64,000 bases of DNA from Rhizobium sp. NXC24 (GCF_002944315.1 NZ_CP024311.1:1278501-1342500), one strand, 5' to 3'; positions 25,869 through 36,421 are shown, counted from the stretch's first letter. The notes: generated from the sequence alone by a model not told the origin. Made by a program: numbers and translations.

Positions 25869-27107
25869 ATGAAGGGATTGCCGGTGAGCGATACGAACCA
25901 GAACAACGGAACTCCGAACGGGCAGAAGGGGCCGATTATCCCGAAATCGGCCAACGAAGCTCTGCGTCCGGAGCGTGTTCCGGATCCGCCGAAGCGCTCC
26001 CGCAAAGCCCGCAGCCAGATGGTGATTTTCCTGAACTTTCTGATGACGCTGGTCGTCTTCGTGATCGTTCTCGCGATCGTCGGCACCTATTACGCCATCT
26101 CCGCCTACCAGAGCCCCGGACCGCTGGCGACCAACACCAATTTCATCGTGCGCAACGGCTGGGGCCTTGCCGAGATTTCGGGCCGGCTCGAAGCCAACAA
26201 CATCATCTCCGATGCCCGCATCTTCCGCTACCTGACGGCCACCTATCTACACAATGGCGAGACGCTGCGGTCCGGCGAATATGAGATCAAGGCCGGCGCC
26301 TCCATGAAGGACATCATGGAGCTGTTGAAATCCGGCAAATCGATCCTCTATTCGGTTACCTTGCCGGAAGGCCTGACCGTGCGGCAGATCTTCAACAAGC
26401 TGCAGGCCGATCCGGTGCTGGAAGGCGAACTGCCATCGGCGCTGCCGCCGGAGGGTAGCCTGGAGCCTAATACCTATAAATTCACGCGTGGCGCCAAGCG
26501 TACGGAAATCATCGATCAGATGAAGGCAGCGCAGGAAAAGCTCGTCGACCAGATATGGGACAAGCGCGATCCGTCGATGCCGCTGACCAATAAACAGGAT
26601 CTGGTCACTCTGGCGTCGATCGTTGAAAAGGAAACCGGGCTTGCGGATGAGCGCGCTCATGTGGCGTCGGTCTTCCTCAACCGTCTCGGCAAGGGCATGC
26701 GTCTGCAATCCGACCCGACGGTGATCTATGGGCTCTTCGGTGGCGACGGCAAGCCGGCCGATCGCCCGATCTTCCAGTCGGATCTCAAAAAAGAAACGGC
26801 TTACAATACCTACATGATCAAGGGCCTGCCGCCGACGCCGATCGCCAATCCGGGCAAGGACGCACTCGATGCCGTTGCCAACCCATGGAAGACGCAGGAC
26901 CTCTATTTCGTTGCGGATGGCTCGGGCGGCCACGTCTTCGCCGCGACGCTGGAAGATCACAATGCCAACGTTAAGCGCTGGCGCAAGCTCGTCGCCGAAA
27001 AGGGCGAGGATCCCAGCGCGATCGCCGTTGACGGTCAGCCGGACGATAGCGGAGCCGCAGCCGGTACGGCCCCTTCCGGCACACAGCAAAAAAAGAAGAC
27101 GAACTGA
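25869..27107 (+). CDS. mltG: endolytic murein transglycosylase MltG
   Basis: A 412-residue inner membrane protein that cuts nascent glycan strands and so ends their elongation. A cytoplasmic Pro/Arg-rich N-terminus is followed by one membrane segment (about residues 54-78), a LysM-like region and the YceG catalytic domain. The catalytic Glu is in SIVEKETGLADERAHVASVF near residue 255. A GTG at 25884, with AAGGGA upstream, is an alternative start and would give VSDTNQNNG. A Lys/Gln-rich tail ends the protein. Its position after fabF is conserved in Rhizobiales. Confidence 0.95.
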   Translation: MKGLPVSDTNQNNGTPNGQKGPIIPKSANEALRPERVPDPPKRSRKARSQMVIFLNFLMTLVVFVIVLAIVGTYYAISAYQSPGPLATNTNFIVRNGWGLAEISGRLEANNIISDARIFRYLTATYLHNGETLRSGEYEIKAGASMKDIMELLKSGKSILYSVTLPEGLTVRQIFNKLQADPVLEGELPSALPPEGSLEPNTYKFTRGAKRTEIIDQMKAAQEKLVDQIWDKRDPSMPLTNKQDLVTLASIVEKETGLADERAHVASVFLNRLGKGMRLQSDPTVIYGLFGGDGKPADRPIFQSDLKKETAYNTYMIKGLPPTPIANPGKDALDAVANPWKTQDLYFVADGSGGHVFAATLEDHNANVKRWRKLVAEKGEDPSAIAVDGQPDDSGAAAGTAPSGTQQKKKTN

Positions 27108-27209
27108 TCTCTGCTGCGCTGTGCTTTCGATCGAACGGACGGCGTAGTCTCACCTTGCATTGGTCCATGATTGTTGAGCGATTGTGGACAAGAATTATCG
27201 GAGGCTTGC

Positions 27210-28097
27210 ATGGTATTGCAGTCCATGACCGGTTTCGCCCGGCGTGAGGGAACGAGTGGGCGCTCTCGTTGGGCATGGGAATTGCGATCGGTCAATGGCA
27301 AGGGTCTCGATTTCCGCCTGCGCCTGCCGCAAGGGCTGGAGCGGCTGGAAACCGATATACGCAAGCTCATCACCGACAGGTTTGCGCGCGGCAACCTGCA
27401 GGTCGGTCTTTCATTGTCCGTCGATGAAAGCCGCGTCGAGGCGGTCGTCAATCAGGACGCGCTGGCGACAGTGCTGGCCTTACGCGGTCAGCTCTCAGGC
27501 GTCATCGATCCTGCGCCGCTGCGGCTGGACACGCTGCTCGCAATCCGCGGCATCGTAGAGTTCAAGGAAGCTGAAGAGAGCGACGATGCGCTTGCCGCAC
27601 GCGACGCCGACATCATGGCGGGTCTCGAAGCCGCGCTCGCCGATCTCAGCGATATGCGCCGTCGGGAAGGGCAGGCGCTCGGTCAAATCCTGCTCGGCCA
27701 TGTCGGCGCCATCGAGACGCTGACGACAACGGTTGAGAGCGATCCGTCCCGCTCGCCGCAGGAGATTGCCGCGAGGCTTGCGACGCAGATTGCCATGCTT
27801 CTGGACGGAACCTCCGGCCTGGATCGTGACCGGCTGCATGCCGAGGCCGCTCTCATCGCCACCAGAGCGGATCTGCGCGAGGAGATCGACCGGCTGAAGG
27901 CGCATGTGGTGGCAGCTCGCGACCTTATCGCCAAGGGTGGACCGGTCGGACGCAAACTCGATTTCCTTGCACAGGAATTTAACCGGGAATCAAATACTAT
28001 CTGTTCGAAGTCGAATGCCGCAGCGGTCACCGCCGCCGGCATCGAGTTGAAAGTGGTCATCGACCAGTTCCGCGAACAGGTCCAGAATTTGGAGTAA
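27210..28097 (+). CDS. YicC family endoribonuclease-like protein
   Basis: A 295-residue YicC/YloC protein. It starts MVLQSMTGFARREG at 27210, preceded by GGAGG; upstream in-frame starts lack this. The C-terminal conserved block GRKLDFLAQEFNRESNTICS and the end AVTAAGIELKVVIDQFREQV are family hallmarks. YicC of E. coli has been reported as an RNase acting on small RNAs; assigning that here is by family. It lies 3 bp before gmk, a common pairing. Confidence 0.93.
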   Translation: MVLQSMTGFARREGTSGRSRWAWELRSVNGKGLDFRLRLPQGLERLETDIRKLITDRFARGNLQVGLSLSVDESRVEAVVNQDALATVLALRGQLSGVIDPAPLRLDTLLAIRGIVEFKEAEESDDALAARDADIMAGLEAALADLSDMRRREGQALGQILLGHVGAIETLTTTVESDPSRSPQEIAARLATQIAMLLDGTSGLDRDRLHAEAALIATRADLREEIDRLKAHVVAARDLIAKGGPVGRKLDFLAQEFNRESNTICSKSNAAAVTAAGIELKVVIDQFREQVQNLE

Positions 28098-28100
28098 GCC

Positions 28101-28763
28101 ATGAAGCCGGCGATATCCACATCCATTCCGATTGCGCGCCGGGGGCTGATGCTTGCCATTTCCTCGCCATCCGGTGCGGGCAAATCGACAATTGCGCGCA
28201 CCTTGCTGGAGACCGATAAGCAGATCGGTCTTTCCGTCAGCGTCACGACGCGGCAACGGCGGCCGAGCGAGATTGCCGGCGTTCATTATCATTTTGTCTC
28301 GTTGCGGGAATTTGAGCGGCTGCGCGATTCCGACTCGTTGCTCGAATGGGCGGAGGTACACGGCAATTTCTACGGCACGCCGCGCGAGCCGGTAGAGACG
28401 GCGATGGCCGAGGGCCGCGATATGCTCTTCGATATCGACTGGCAGGGTGCGCAGCAACTGCAGGAGAAAATGCCGGCCGACGTCGTATCGATCTTCGTGC
28501 TGCCGCCCACCATGACGGAGCTGCAATCGCGCCTGCACCGCCGCGCCGAAGATTCCGAAGAGGTGATTGCCACGCGGCTTGCCAATTCCAGAGCCGAAAT
28601 CGCCCATTGGCGCGAGTATGACTATGTCATCATCAACGATGATCTGAACGCCGCTTTCGACGCGGTTCAGTCGATCGTCAAGGCCGAACGCCTGCGCCGC
28701 GACCGCCGCCACGGCATGTTCGACTTCGTTCGTGGTCTGCTGGAAGAAACGCCGAAGCTGTAA
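28101..28763 (+). CDS. gmk: guanylate kinase
   Basis: A 220-residue enzyme that phosphorylates GMP to GDP. The P-loop [13 protein letters not shown] is near residue 21, and the GMP-binding segment [20 protein letters not shown] near residue 50. [17 protein letters not shown] and [10 protein letters not shown] follow in family order. It is translated directly after yicC (3-bp gap) and converges with rsmA over 7 bp. Confidence 0.98.
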   Translation: MKPAISTSIPIARRGLMLAISSPSGAGKSTIARTLLETDKQIGLSVSVTTRQRRPSEIAGVHYHFVSLREFERLRDSDSLLEWAEVHGNFYGTPREPVETAMAEGRDMLFDIDWQGAQQLQEKMPADVVSIFVLPPTMTELQSRLHRRAEDSEEVIATRLANSRAEIAHWREYDYVIINDDLNAAFDAVQSIVKAERLRRDRRHGMFDFVRGLLEETPKL

Positions 28764-28770
28764 ATCGCGA

Positions 28771-29598
28771 TCAAAGCGAGTTTGCCAACCGGCAGAACTC
28801 TTCGACGGACAGCGTTTCGGCGCGTCGCTGAGGGTCGATGTCGGCTTTCCGCAACAGTGCTTCGCCGCCAAGCGATTTCAGACTTTGGCGCAGCATCTTG
28901 CGCCGCTGACCAAAGGCGGCCTGCGTCACCTTTTCCAGATTGTCGACGGAGCAGGGGATCGGGTTTTCCTTGGGCGTCAGATGCACGACCGTCGAGGTCA
29001 CCTTCGGCGGCGGCGTGAAGGCCTGTGGTGGCACATCGAAGGCCATATGCGCATTGGTGCGCCAGCCGCTGAGGACGCCGAGGCGGCCGTAATGATCGTC
29101 ATCCTCGTCGGCAACGATCCGCTGGCCGACCTCTTTCTGGAACATCAGCGTCAGGGACTGCCAGAAGGGCGGCCAATGGCCTGGCAGCAGCCAGTTCACC
29201 AGCAATTGCGTCCCGACATTATAGGGCAGGTTGGCGATGATCTTGACCGGTCCCTCTGGCGCCAGTGCCGCGAAATCCGTCTTCAGCGCATCGCCTTCGA
29301 TGACCTCGAGCCGGCCGGGATAGTGATCGGCGATCTCGGCGAGCGCCGGCAGGCAGCGCGCGTCGCGCTCAACGGCGATGACCTTGGCGGCGCCAAGCGC
29401 AAGGATGGCGCGCGTCAGCCCCCCTGGCCCTGGGCCGACTTCGAAGACGGTGGCGCCCTCCAGCGATCCGGCGGTGCGGGCAACCTTTTGGGTCAGATTA
29501 AGATCCAGCAGAAAGTTTTGGCCGAGCGCCTTGCGCGCGTCGAGGCCGTGGCGCTGGATTACGTCGCGAAGCGGCGGCAGACCGTCGAGTGCAGCCAT
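28771..29598 (-). CDS. rsmA: 16S rRNA dimethyladenosine transferase
   Basis: A 275-residue KsgA/RsmA methyltransferase that dimethylates the two adenines of the 16S rRNA 3' hairpin. It starts [20 protein letters not shown] with [16 protein letters not shown] after it. The SAM motif is [15 protein letters not shown] and the catalytic NLPYNVGT is near residue 118. Its start overlaps the pdxA stop by one base (TGATG), as expected for the conserved surA-pdxA-rsmA order. Confidence 0.98.
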   Translation of the reverse strand: MAALDGLPPLRDVIQRHGLDARKALGQNFLLDLNLTQKVARTAGSLEGATVFEVGPGPGGLTRAILALGAAKVIAVERDARCLPALAEIADHYPGRLEVIEGDALKTDFAALAPEGPVKIIANLPYNVGTQLLVNWLLPGHWPPFWQSLTLMFQKEVGQRIVADEDDDHYGRLGVLSGWRTNAHMAFDVPPQAFTPPPKVTSTVVHLTPKENPIPCSVDNLEKVTQAAFGQRRKMLRQSLKSLGGEALLRKADIDPQRRAETLSVEEFCRLANSL

Positions 29599-30623
29599 CA
29601 GCGATTGCTTCCCGTCGCGCGGCTGAGCTCGCTCGCCAGCTTGAGCGCCGCCACGAGGCTGTCCTCTTTGGCGATACCCTTGCCGGCGATACCGAAGGCG
29701 GTGCCGTGGTCCGGCGAAGTGCGGACAAAGGGGAGGCCGAGTGTGACATTGACGGAATCGTCGAAGCCGAGCGCCTTGGCCGGAATCAAAGCCTGATCGT
29801 GATACATGCAGACGGCGACATCGTAGTGACGGCGCGCATCGTCGTGGAACATCGTGTCGGCGGGGAGGGGGCCAAAGGCATCGATGCCTTCATTGCGCAG
29901 TGCCTCGATCGCCGGACGGATGATGGCCTCATCTTCCGTGCCGATCGCGCCGTTCTCGCCGGCATGCGGATTGAGGCCGGCAACGGCCAGTCGCGGTTTT
30001 GCGATGCCGAAACGAGTCCTGAGGTCGTGGTCGGTGATCCGGCAGGTCTCGACAATCAAATCCGAGGTCAGCGCCTGCGGCACATCCTTCAGCGGAATAT
30101 GGATGGTGACGGGAATCGCCCGCAGCTTCGGTCCGGCGAGCAGCATTACCGGCATTACCGGCTTGCCTGTCGCGCGTGTCGCAAGATCGGCGAGGAATTC
30201 GGTATGGCCGGGAAAGCCGAAGCCGGCGTCGTAAAGGACTGACTTGGCGATTGGGTTGGTCACGACCGCGCAGGTATCTCCCTTCATGCTGAGCGAGACC
30301 GCCATCTCGATAGCCGCAATCGTGGCTTTCGCCGTAACGACATGCGGTTCGCCTGCAACCACATCCATGCCGGCGGCAATCGGCAGCACCGGCAAGGCAT
30401 CGGCAAAGACGCCGGAGGCCGTCGATGCGTCGGCTTCCTGAAGCGGCACGGTCAGGTTCAACTGGCGCGCTCGCGCCGAAAGAACGTTCGGGTCGCCGAG
30501 AAACAGGAAGGGAGACAAACCAAGCTCGCCGCGGCGAAGCCAGGCGGCGAGCGTGATGTCAGGTCCGATACCTGCTGGGTCCCCTTGCGTGAGTGCAAGG
30601 GGGCGGGAAGGGCGGGAGGGCAT
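29598..30623 (-). CDS. pdxA: 4-hydroxythreonine-4-phosphate dehydrogenase
   Basis: A 341-residue NAD-dependent enzyme of DXP-dependent vitamin B6 synthesis. The N-terminal [50 protein letters not shown] and [15 protein letters not shown] segments include the metal-binding His residues. It follows the surA-like gene by 12 bp and overlaps rsmA by one base. Confidence 0.97.
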   Translation of the reverse strand: MPSRPSRPLALTQGDPAGIGPDITLAAWLRRGELGLSPFLFLGDPNVLSARARQLNLTVPLQEADASTASGVFADALPVLPIAAGMDVVAGEPHVVTAKATIAAIEMAVSLSMKGDTCAVVTNPIAKSVLYDAGFGFPGHTEFLADLATRATGKPVMPVMLLAGPKLRAIPVTIHIPLKDVPQALTSDLIVETCRITDHDLRTRFGIAKPRLAVAGLNPHAGENGAIGTEDEAIIRPAIEALRNEGIDAFGPLPADTMFHDDARRHYDVAVCMYHDQALIPAKALGFDDSVNVTLGLPFVRTSPDHGTAFGIAGKGIAKEDSLVAALKLASELSRATGSNR

Positions 30624-30635
30624 CGGAAGGAACGA

Positions 30636-31583
30636 TCAGCGATAGAGGATCTGCGCCTTGGAGCGCAGTTCATCCATATACTTCTTGTCGTTGGCGCTGA
30701 CGCCCTGGGCATTCGCCTTGCCGAGATCTTCGGCGCGGAAAACGGCCGCGGCGGCGATGTCGTCGTTCACCTGGCGCTGCGAGCAGATGGCAACATATTC
30801 AACACCGCGATCGGTCACGATCGCATCGGTCGTGTTGCCTTTTGCCTTCTCAAGCAGCGGCTTCCAGGCTTCCGGCAGATCGGGCGCAAGCACGCGGCCA
30901 AGATCCTGGACGGAAACGTCGTGCATCGTCGCGGCAAAGACTTTCGCCTGGTCGCAACCGGGGAACTTGGCACGCGAGGCTTCCGCTTCGGCCTTGCGTT
31001 TACCGAGAATTGCGTTGCGCTTGGCAGACGGGACGACGAAGACCATCTGCTTCAGGAAATATTCCGTCGTGACCGGCTTTGTCTTGTTTTCCGTCATGCG
31101 CGTCACGAGGGCATCATTCGACATGCGGCCGCCGCTCGAGCCGAAGCGGGCATTGACGACGCGCGGCCAGCTCATGGAAATGGCGATATAGGATTTGAAA
31201 TGGTCGACGGTGACGCCCATCTTGTCCAGGATCTGTCCAAGCTGCTGCGGCGACATTTTGTTGCTGGCGGCGAAGCGGGCAAATGCGTTGTCGACGTCCG
31301 TCGTCGATACCGACATGCGCACGCGGGAGATTTCCGAGCGCTTTAGGGTCTCATCGACGAGCTGCTGTTGCGCCAGCTTGTTGAGGTCGCCTTTCGCGTG
31401 CTGCAATTTCAGGAAGTTGATGCGCTTGGCGACATCGCCTGATGTGATCACCGTATTGTTGACGACGACCTTCACCTCACTTGCCGCGAAGGCAACATCG
31501 CTGCTTGGCACGGCAAAAGAAGCCATAACCAACGCTACGGCGCCGAATAGCACAGCGCGCATCGGTGTCTTTCCAGAGAACAT
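30636..31583 (-). CDS. SurA-like periplasmic chaperone / peptidylprolyl isomerase
   Basis: A 315-residue exported protein. The N-terminal signal (MRAVLFGAVALVMASFA, cleavage probably near AFAAS) is followed by a SurA N-terminal domain: VKVVVNNTVITSGDVAKRIN and later LAQQQLVDETLKRSEISR. The C-terminal half is weak for a parvulin PPIase and may lack catalysis. SurA escorts outer membrane proteins such as LptD. The ATG at 31583 is used; an in-frame TTG adjoins it. It sits between lptD and pdxA as in E. coli, but a terminator separates it from lptD. Confidence 0.85.
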   Translation of the reverse strand: MFSGKTPMRAVLFGAVALVMASFAVPSSDVAFAASEVKVVVNNTVITSGDVAKRINFLKLQHAKGDLNKLAQQQLVDETLKRSEISRVRMSVSTTDVDNAFARFAASNKMSPQQLGQILDKMGVTVDHFKSYIAISMSWPRVVNARFGSSGGRMSNDALVTRMTENKTKPVTTEYFLKQMVFVVPSAKRNAILGKRKAEAEASRAKFPGCDQAKVFAATMHDVSVQDLGRVLAPDLPEAWKPLLEKAKGNTTDAIVTDRGVEYVAICSQRQVNDDIAAAAVFRAEDLGKANAQGVSANDKKYMDELRSKAQILYR

Positions 31584-31745
31584 CAACTAACCCCTTCCCA
31601 AAGGTCCTTGTCTGCACTGCGTCACATTGGAACGCCATTGGCGCAATACGGCAAATTCGCGCCAATATCTACAACAAGCACGACGAATTGCAAAATCCTT
31701 GCGGCGAAACAATGACGCGGAGAGACATGGCGATCGCTTCAAAGC

Positions 31746-31775
31746 AAAAGGGCCGGCTTTGGAGCCGGCCCTTTT
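31746..31775 (-). terminator. strong terminator after lptD
   Basis: A perfect 13-bp stem, AAAAGGGCCGGCT (31746-31758) and AGCCGGCCCTTTT (31763-31775), loop TTGG. It starts 13 nt beyond the lptD stop and its minus-strand 3' arm ends in TTTT. It should stop most transcription before the surA-like gene. Confidence 0.9.
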
Positions 31776-31787
31776 GGATTTGAGTGA

Positions 31788-34163
31788 TCAGAACGTCGCG
31801 TCCTGGACATTGCCCAGATTGACGTCGCCGAGCGTACGGAACGTGATGCGGGCGCCGATCGACCAGTCGCTTCCCGACTGGTTCGTCGAATCCTTCTTGT
31901 CGAGGAAGGAGACGCTGAAGATCGTGCATTCGTCCTCATAGGAAAGACCGATGCCCTGGCGCGTGATCTCGCTGTCGTTGAGATCATAGCTGACCGTGCC
32001 GAAGACAGACCAATAATTCTTGAATTTGATCTGGGCGCGGGTTTGGATTTCGTCCTGGTCCGAGGTGAAGCCATATTGCGGCTGAGCGGCGATATGGGTG
32101 TAGGTCACCGAGGTCTGGAAGTCGTCGTTTGCAAAGCCGACCTGCGTATCGCCGCGACGGAACGCGAAGTCCTTTTCGTCGAAGCGGTAGGACTGCGAAA
32201 GCGAGATGCCCTGCGGCGTCGTGAGGCCGAACATGGTCACATAGTCGGAGCGGGTGGTTTCAAGTCCCGAATCCGAACCGGCACCCACCAGATCGTCGGT
32301 TGCGAACGAGTTTCGTCCGGCAAGCTGGTACGATTGGCCGAAGATGTGCTGCAACTTGTAACCGCTGTCGAAGCTGCCCGTATAGCGCCAACCCACGTTG
32401 GCGCGCGTGCCGCCTTCTACACGGTCGAAGCCGGAGAATTTGTCGCGATCGAACAAGTTGGTCGCATCGAAAACAAAGCTCTGGGCGTCTTCATTCGGCA
32501 GCCGTCCTGCAAGTTGCTCGTCAGGACGCACATAGATTTGTGCGATCGGCTCGAACACATGCGTGCTGTTGCTGGTGGAAATGAGGAACGGGTACTTGGC
32601 TTCGAGGCCTCCCGTTACCATACCGCGCGTCGCGTAATCGCTGGTGTCATAGTTGCCGGAATAGTCGCCGTTAGGCGCATCCATACCGAGGCCATAGATG
32701 TCGCCGCGAGCTGCGGCAAGCGGCGTCAAGACCAGACCCTGATCGGTCGTGAAGGTGCGCTGCCACTGTAGCTCGGTGGTAAGACGCGTATAGCTGCCGG
32801 AAAGACCGAGGAAGCGGTCGTTCAGGCTGGCGTCGCCGAGATTGTTGACGTTGTCGAGCACCGACGCCTTGTCACGCGACAAATGCGTGAAGTTCATCGT
32901 CGCGGACAATTCGCCGCCATAGACCGAGTTCGGATCGACATAATGATAGTCGACGCTCGGATAGACGACCGCCTGCTGCTTTTCGGCGGTGCTGTTGTCG
33001 TCAGCGTCCTGAATGTCATAGTAGAAGGCGCGCATATCGAAATAATTGCGCTTGCCGAGACCCGTCAAATAGATGTCGTTCGTGTGGGTGCTCTGGCTGA
33101 GACCTTGCAAGCCATAGGTGCGCGAAAAGTTATTGTCGCTTTGCGCCATGACATCCCAGCCAAACGTCCAGCGAGGATTGATTCTGAAATCGGCCTTCGA
33201 CGAGATCACGCCGCGGGTTTTGTGCTCGGCGTCACTGGTATTGGCGGTGAACTGGTCCGGGCTCATCTGATTGATACCGGCGACGCGCAGAATATGCGTA
33301 CCGTTTTCAAAGCGTTGCCGGAATTCGCCTTCGAGCAGCAAGCCCTGGCTTGTATAGCCGGTGGCGCTGATCGTCGCGTCCATGCTCGGCGAGATGACGT
33401 AATAGTAGGGAACCTTCACGCCAAAGCCGAGGTTCTCCGAATAGCTCATCGACGGAAACAGGAAGCCTGATTTGCGCTTCACCGTATTGTCGGGAACTTC
33501 GATCCAGGGAACATAAGCGATCGGCTGGCCGAACAGTTCGAAGCGGGCATGCTCGAGACGGACGGTATGCGTCACGCCGTTCTGCACCACGCGCTGAGCC
33601 TTGACCTGCCATAGCGGCGCGCGGCCCTGCTCGGAGCACGGCAAACAGGCGGTATAGACGCCCTTCGTCAGAATCAATTGGTTGCCGCCCACACGTTCGC
33701 CCTTTTCGGCGGCCATGCGGGTATTGTCTGGCATTTCGATACGCAGAGCGTTGACGAAACCGTCGGAGAAGCTGTCGGTGACATCCATTTTGTCACCGTA
33801 CATCCGGTTGCCGTCCGGGCTGATCAGCTCCACATTGCCAATCGCCGTCATCCGTCCGCTTTTTTGATTATATTCAACCTTTTGCGCGACCATCTTGTAG
33901 CCGCCATAGTTGATCTGAACCGCACCGCTGGCGGTAACGATTTGAGTATCCTTGTTATAGACCAGTTCGTTTGACGAAAGGATCAGCTTGGAGCCTTCCG
34001 GCACTTTGACCTTAACGGGAGAGGTCGCAGCGCCAGCGCCGCCGTTATTATTGTTGTCCTGGGCGTAAGCTACGACCGGGCTCATGACAAATGCATACGC
34101 AGCCGCGCCCATGACGAGGGCAGCGACAAATTCCTTGATACTCTTGCGGTTGCCTGCCGCCAC
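31788..34163 (-). CDS. lptD: LPS-assembly protein LptD
   Basis: A 791-residue outer membrane protein that inserts lipopolysaccharide into the outer leaflet. A signal peptide (AALVMGAAAYAFVMSPVVAYA) is followed by an OstA/LptA-like jellyroll (KVPEGSKLILSSNELVYNKD onward) and a long beta-barrel from about residue 230. The start codon is GTG, placed directly after the lptG stop, so translation is probably coupled. CLPC near residue 173 may supply disulfide cysteines. It ends before a strong terminator. Confidence 0.97.
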   Translation of the reverse strand: MAAGNRKSIKEFVAALVMGAAAYAFVMSPVVAYAQDNNNNGGAGAATSPVKVKVPEGSKLILSSNELVYNKDTQIVTASGAVQINYGGYKMVAQKVEYNQKSGRMTAIGNVELISPDGNRMYGDKMDVTDSFSDGFVNALRIEMPDNTRMAAEKGERVGGNQLILTKGVYTACLPCSEQGRAPLWQVKAQRVVQNGVTHTVRLEHARFELFGQPIAYVPWIEVPDNTVKRKSGFLFPSMSYSENLGFGVKVPYYYVISPSMDATISATGYTSQGLLLEGEFRQRFENGTHILRVAGINQMSPDQFTANTSDAEHKTRGVISSKADFRINPRWTFGWDVMAQSDNNFSRTYGLQGLSQSTHTNDIYLTGLGKRNYFDMRAFYYDIQDADDNSTAEKQQAVVYPSVDYHYVDPNSVYGGELSATMNFTHLSRDKASVLDNVNNLGDASLNDRFLGLSGSYTRLTTELQWQRTFTTDQGLVLTPLAAARGDIYGLGMDAPNGDYSGNYDTSDYATRGMVTGGLEAKYPFLISTSNSTHVFEPIAQIYVRPDEQLAGRLPNEDAQSFVFDATNLFDRDKFSGFDRVEGGTRANVGWRYTGSFDSGYKLQHIFGQSYQLAGRNSFATDDLVGAGSDSGLETTRSDYVTMFGLTTPQGISLSQSYRFDEKDFAFRRGDTQVGFANDDFQTSVTYTHIAAQPQYGFTSDQDEIQTRAQIKFKNYWSVFGTVSYDLNDSEITRQGIGLSYEDECTIFSVSFLDKKDSTNQSGSDWSIGARITFRTLGDVNLGNVQDATF

Positions 34164-35249
34164 TTAGCCGTCCTCCTGATGAAGCAGGATCGTTGCTCCG
34201 AATGCCAAAGCGACGATCACGGGTATCCATGTCGCCACGAAAGGAGGAACCACTCCGCTGCTCCCGAATGCCTTTACCAGCACGGTGACAACATAAAGCA
34301 CGAAGCCTGAGAGGATTCCACCCAGAATCACGGAGCGCGATTGGTTGAATCTACTGAATTTTAACGAGACGGTGGCGGCGATCAGCGTCATTGCCACCAG
34401 AAGGAATGGCTGCGACAGCAGCGAGTGAAATTGGGTCTCAAGAGCTTTGGTTGAGATGCCAAAGGACTTTGCAATCTTTATTCGATTAGAAAGATCATAA
34501 AAAGCAATGGTTTCCGGCTGTGCCAGGCGCTCTGAGACGAAATCCTGTTTCAGATTCGTACGAACCTGTACCGTACTCTTATGATCCGGAATTTCGCCCG
34601 GTCTGCGCTCGACGACACTGTTAAGAAGCCAGTAACCATCTTGCAACTTTGCCGACTGCGCGTCCTGCCTGAGAACGATATTCCCTTGTGAATCGAAGTG
34701 GATAAACACGACGTTCATCAGCGTCGTTCCGTTGTCGAGAACGGCCTTGGCGCCAATGATGACGTCGTCTTTGCCGTTCGACTGGCGCAGCCACGGAATC
34801 GAGAGCTTGTTGTGATAGGATGGATCGCCGCGTAGGTCGGCTTCCATCGTTTCCGCCTGCCGTTGTCCCCACGCCGCAACAGGATTGAGGGCAAACATGG
34901 TCAGCAGGCCGACAAAGAATGCGCCGATCACGAACGGCGTCATGAACTGCCAGACGGAGATGCCGGCCGCACGCGCAATCACGAGCTCACGACGCCGATT
35001 GAGCGCGATCAGCACCGTCATGCCGACGAACAGGGCGATGAACGGCACCGTCTGCTGCAGGATGAACGGCAGCCTGACGGCCGTCATCAGCAAGCCGAGG
35101 CTGACCGTGTACCCGGGAAGGCCGGCAAGCCGGCCGGCGGTCTCGCTGAAGTCGACGAGATAGACGATCGAGACAACGCCGAGGAAAAACCAGAAGGTTG
35201 TCACGACGTAGCGCATGAAGAAGTAGCGGCCGAGCGTATTGAAGATCAT
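34164..35249 (-). CDS. lptG: LPS export ABC transporter permease LptG
   Basis: A 361-residue inner membrane permease that, with LptF and the LptB ATPase, extracts LPS from the inner membrane. It has two N-terminal and several C-terminal membrane segments flanking a periplasmic beta-jellyroll. It begins MIFNTLGRYFFMRYVVTTFW and contains RRRELVIARAAGISVWQFM, the LptB coupling region. Its ATG overlaps the lptF stop (ATGA, 35246-35249), and lptD starts immediately after its stop. Confidence 0.97.
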   Translation of the reverse strand: MIFNTLGRYFFMRYVVTTFWFFLGVVSIVYLVDFSETAGRLAGLPGYTVSLGLLMTAVRLPFILQQTVPFIALFVGMTVLIALNRRRELVIARAAGISVWQFMTPFVIGAFFVGLLTMFALNPVAAWGQRQAETMEADLRGDPSYHNKLSIPWLRQSNGKDDVIIGAKAVLDNGTTLMNVVFIHFDSQGNIVLRQDAQSAKLQDGYWLLNSVVERRPGEIPDHKSTVQVRTNLKQDFVSERLAQPETIAFYDLSNRIKIAKSFGISTKALETQFHSLLSQPFLLVAMTLIAATVSLKFSRFNQSRSVILGGILSGFVLYVVTVLVKAFGSSGVVPPFVATWIPVIVALAFGATILLHQEDG

Positions 35250-36421
35250 GCGCCGCCCCCATTCGAGCCGCCGGGCGCCGGCATGCGATCCTGGATCTTC
35301 TGCCGCAGATTGGCGAAGCGGTTGCGGATGGACCTGGGCACCGACATCTTCCGGTTCCTGAACAGCAGGGCGATCGCAATCAAAGCTGCGCAGATGTTGG
35401 CCGCATAGAGAACGCCGATGAAATAGGGAGCATTCTCGATCTGGTTTGCCGCATAAAAATCCGCCCAGCGCAAGGCAAAAGCAATGGTAAGCGCCGACAC
35501 CATCGGATGCAGCCGTGCTTCGCGATGGGATCGCGCATCGCCGGCTATCACCAGGGATATCAGGGCAAAGATTGCCGGCAACGCCCAGTCGGTGAGACGC
35601 CGATGTAGCTCCGCGCGGTAGCCGCCTGGTTTTGCTTTATAATCTGGATCGTTCGGATCCGGGTTCAGCAGGAAGCCAAGACCGCGGTCGCCGGCGCGCA
35701 GCGTTGCCTGGCCGCGGCTCTGCGTCATGTCGGAAAGATCGAAGGAATAGGAGTCGAAATTGATGACGGAGACGTTGCCGTCAGGCGTTTTGCGGTGAAC
35801 TTCGCCATCCTTCATCAAAAGCGACGTGCCGCTCGCATCGACGGCGCCTTCCTTGGCATAATAGATGAGATCGAAAGTGGGATCGCGCGAATCCACCACG
35901 AACAGGCCCTTCAGGATTCGTCCCGACAGGCGCTGGGTGATCTGCACATAAAGCCCGTCTTCGATACGGCGGAAATTCTTCTCTTCGATGACGGTCGAGA
36001 GAAGGTCGGCATAGGCTTCTGCGACCATCTCGCGGGCGGCTACACGCGCTTTCGGCTCGACCATATTGTCGACCACAAATGAGAAAACGCTGATAGCTAT
36101 CGCGAGAATCATGATCGGGCGGACGATGATGCTGCGCCGCGCACCCGCCGCCTCCATAACCGTCAGTTCCGAATCGCTGTTCATCGCCGTCAGCGTCTGC
36201 GTGATGCCGATCACCAGAGCGAAAGGCAGAACCACGGGAATGATCGTCGGCAGGATGAGAGTCGCAAGCTTAGCAAACGAGCCGATCGACTGGCCGCTGT
36301 CGGTCACGAGGTTGATGCGCTGCAGCACCTGGGTCGTCCAGATGATGGCGAGCACCGGCAGCAGCGCTACCAGGAACATCATGCCGACACGCCGTACGAT
36401 ATATGTTTCGAATAACTTCAT
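35246..36421 (-). CDS. lptF: LPS export ABC transporter permease LptF
   Basis: A 391-residue partner of LptG. It starts MKLFETYIVRRVGMMFLVAL at 36421; the frame extends 21 bp upstream without a better start. The coupling segment NSDSELTVMEAAGARRSIIV is near residue 80. A periplasmic domain follows, and the C-terminal membrane segments include FALRWADFYAANQ. It overlaps lptG by 4 nt and lies 103 bp after the PAP2 gene on the same strand. Confidence 0.96.
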   Translation of the reverse strand: MKLFETYIVRRVGMMFLVALLPVLAIIWTTQVLQRINLVTDSGQSIGSFAKLATLILPTIIPVVLPFALVIGITQTLTAMNSDSELTVMEAAGARRSIIVRPIMILAIAISVFSFVVDNMVEPKARVAAREMVAEAYADLLSTVIEEKNFRRIEDGLYVQITQRLSGRILKGLFVVDSRDPTFDLIYYAKEGAVDASGTSLLMKDGEVHRKTPDGNVSVINFDSYSFDLSDMTQSRGQATLRAGDRGLGFLLNPDPNDPDYKAKPGGYRAELHRRLTDWALPAIFALISLVIAGDARSHREARLHPMVSALTIAFALRWADFYAANQIENAPYFIGVLYAANICAALIAIALLFRNRKMSVPRSIRNRFANLRQKIQDRMPAPGGSNGGGA

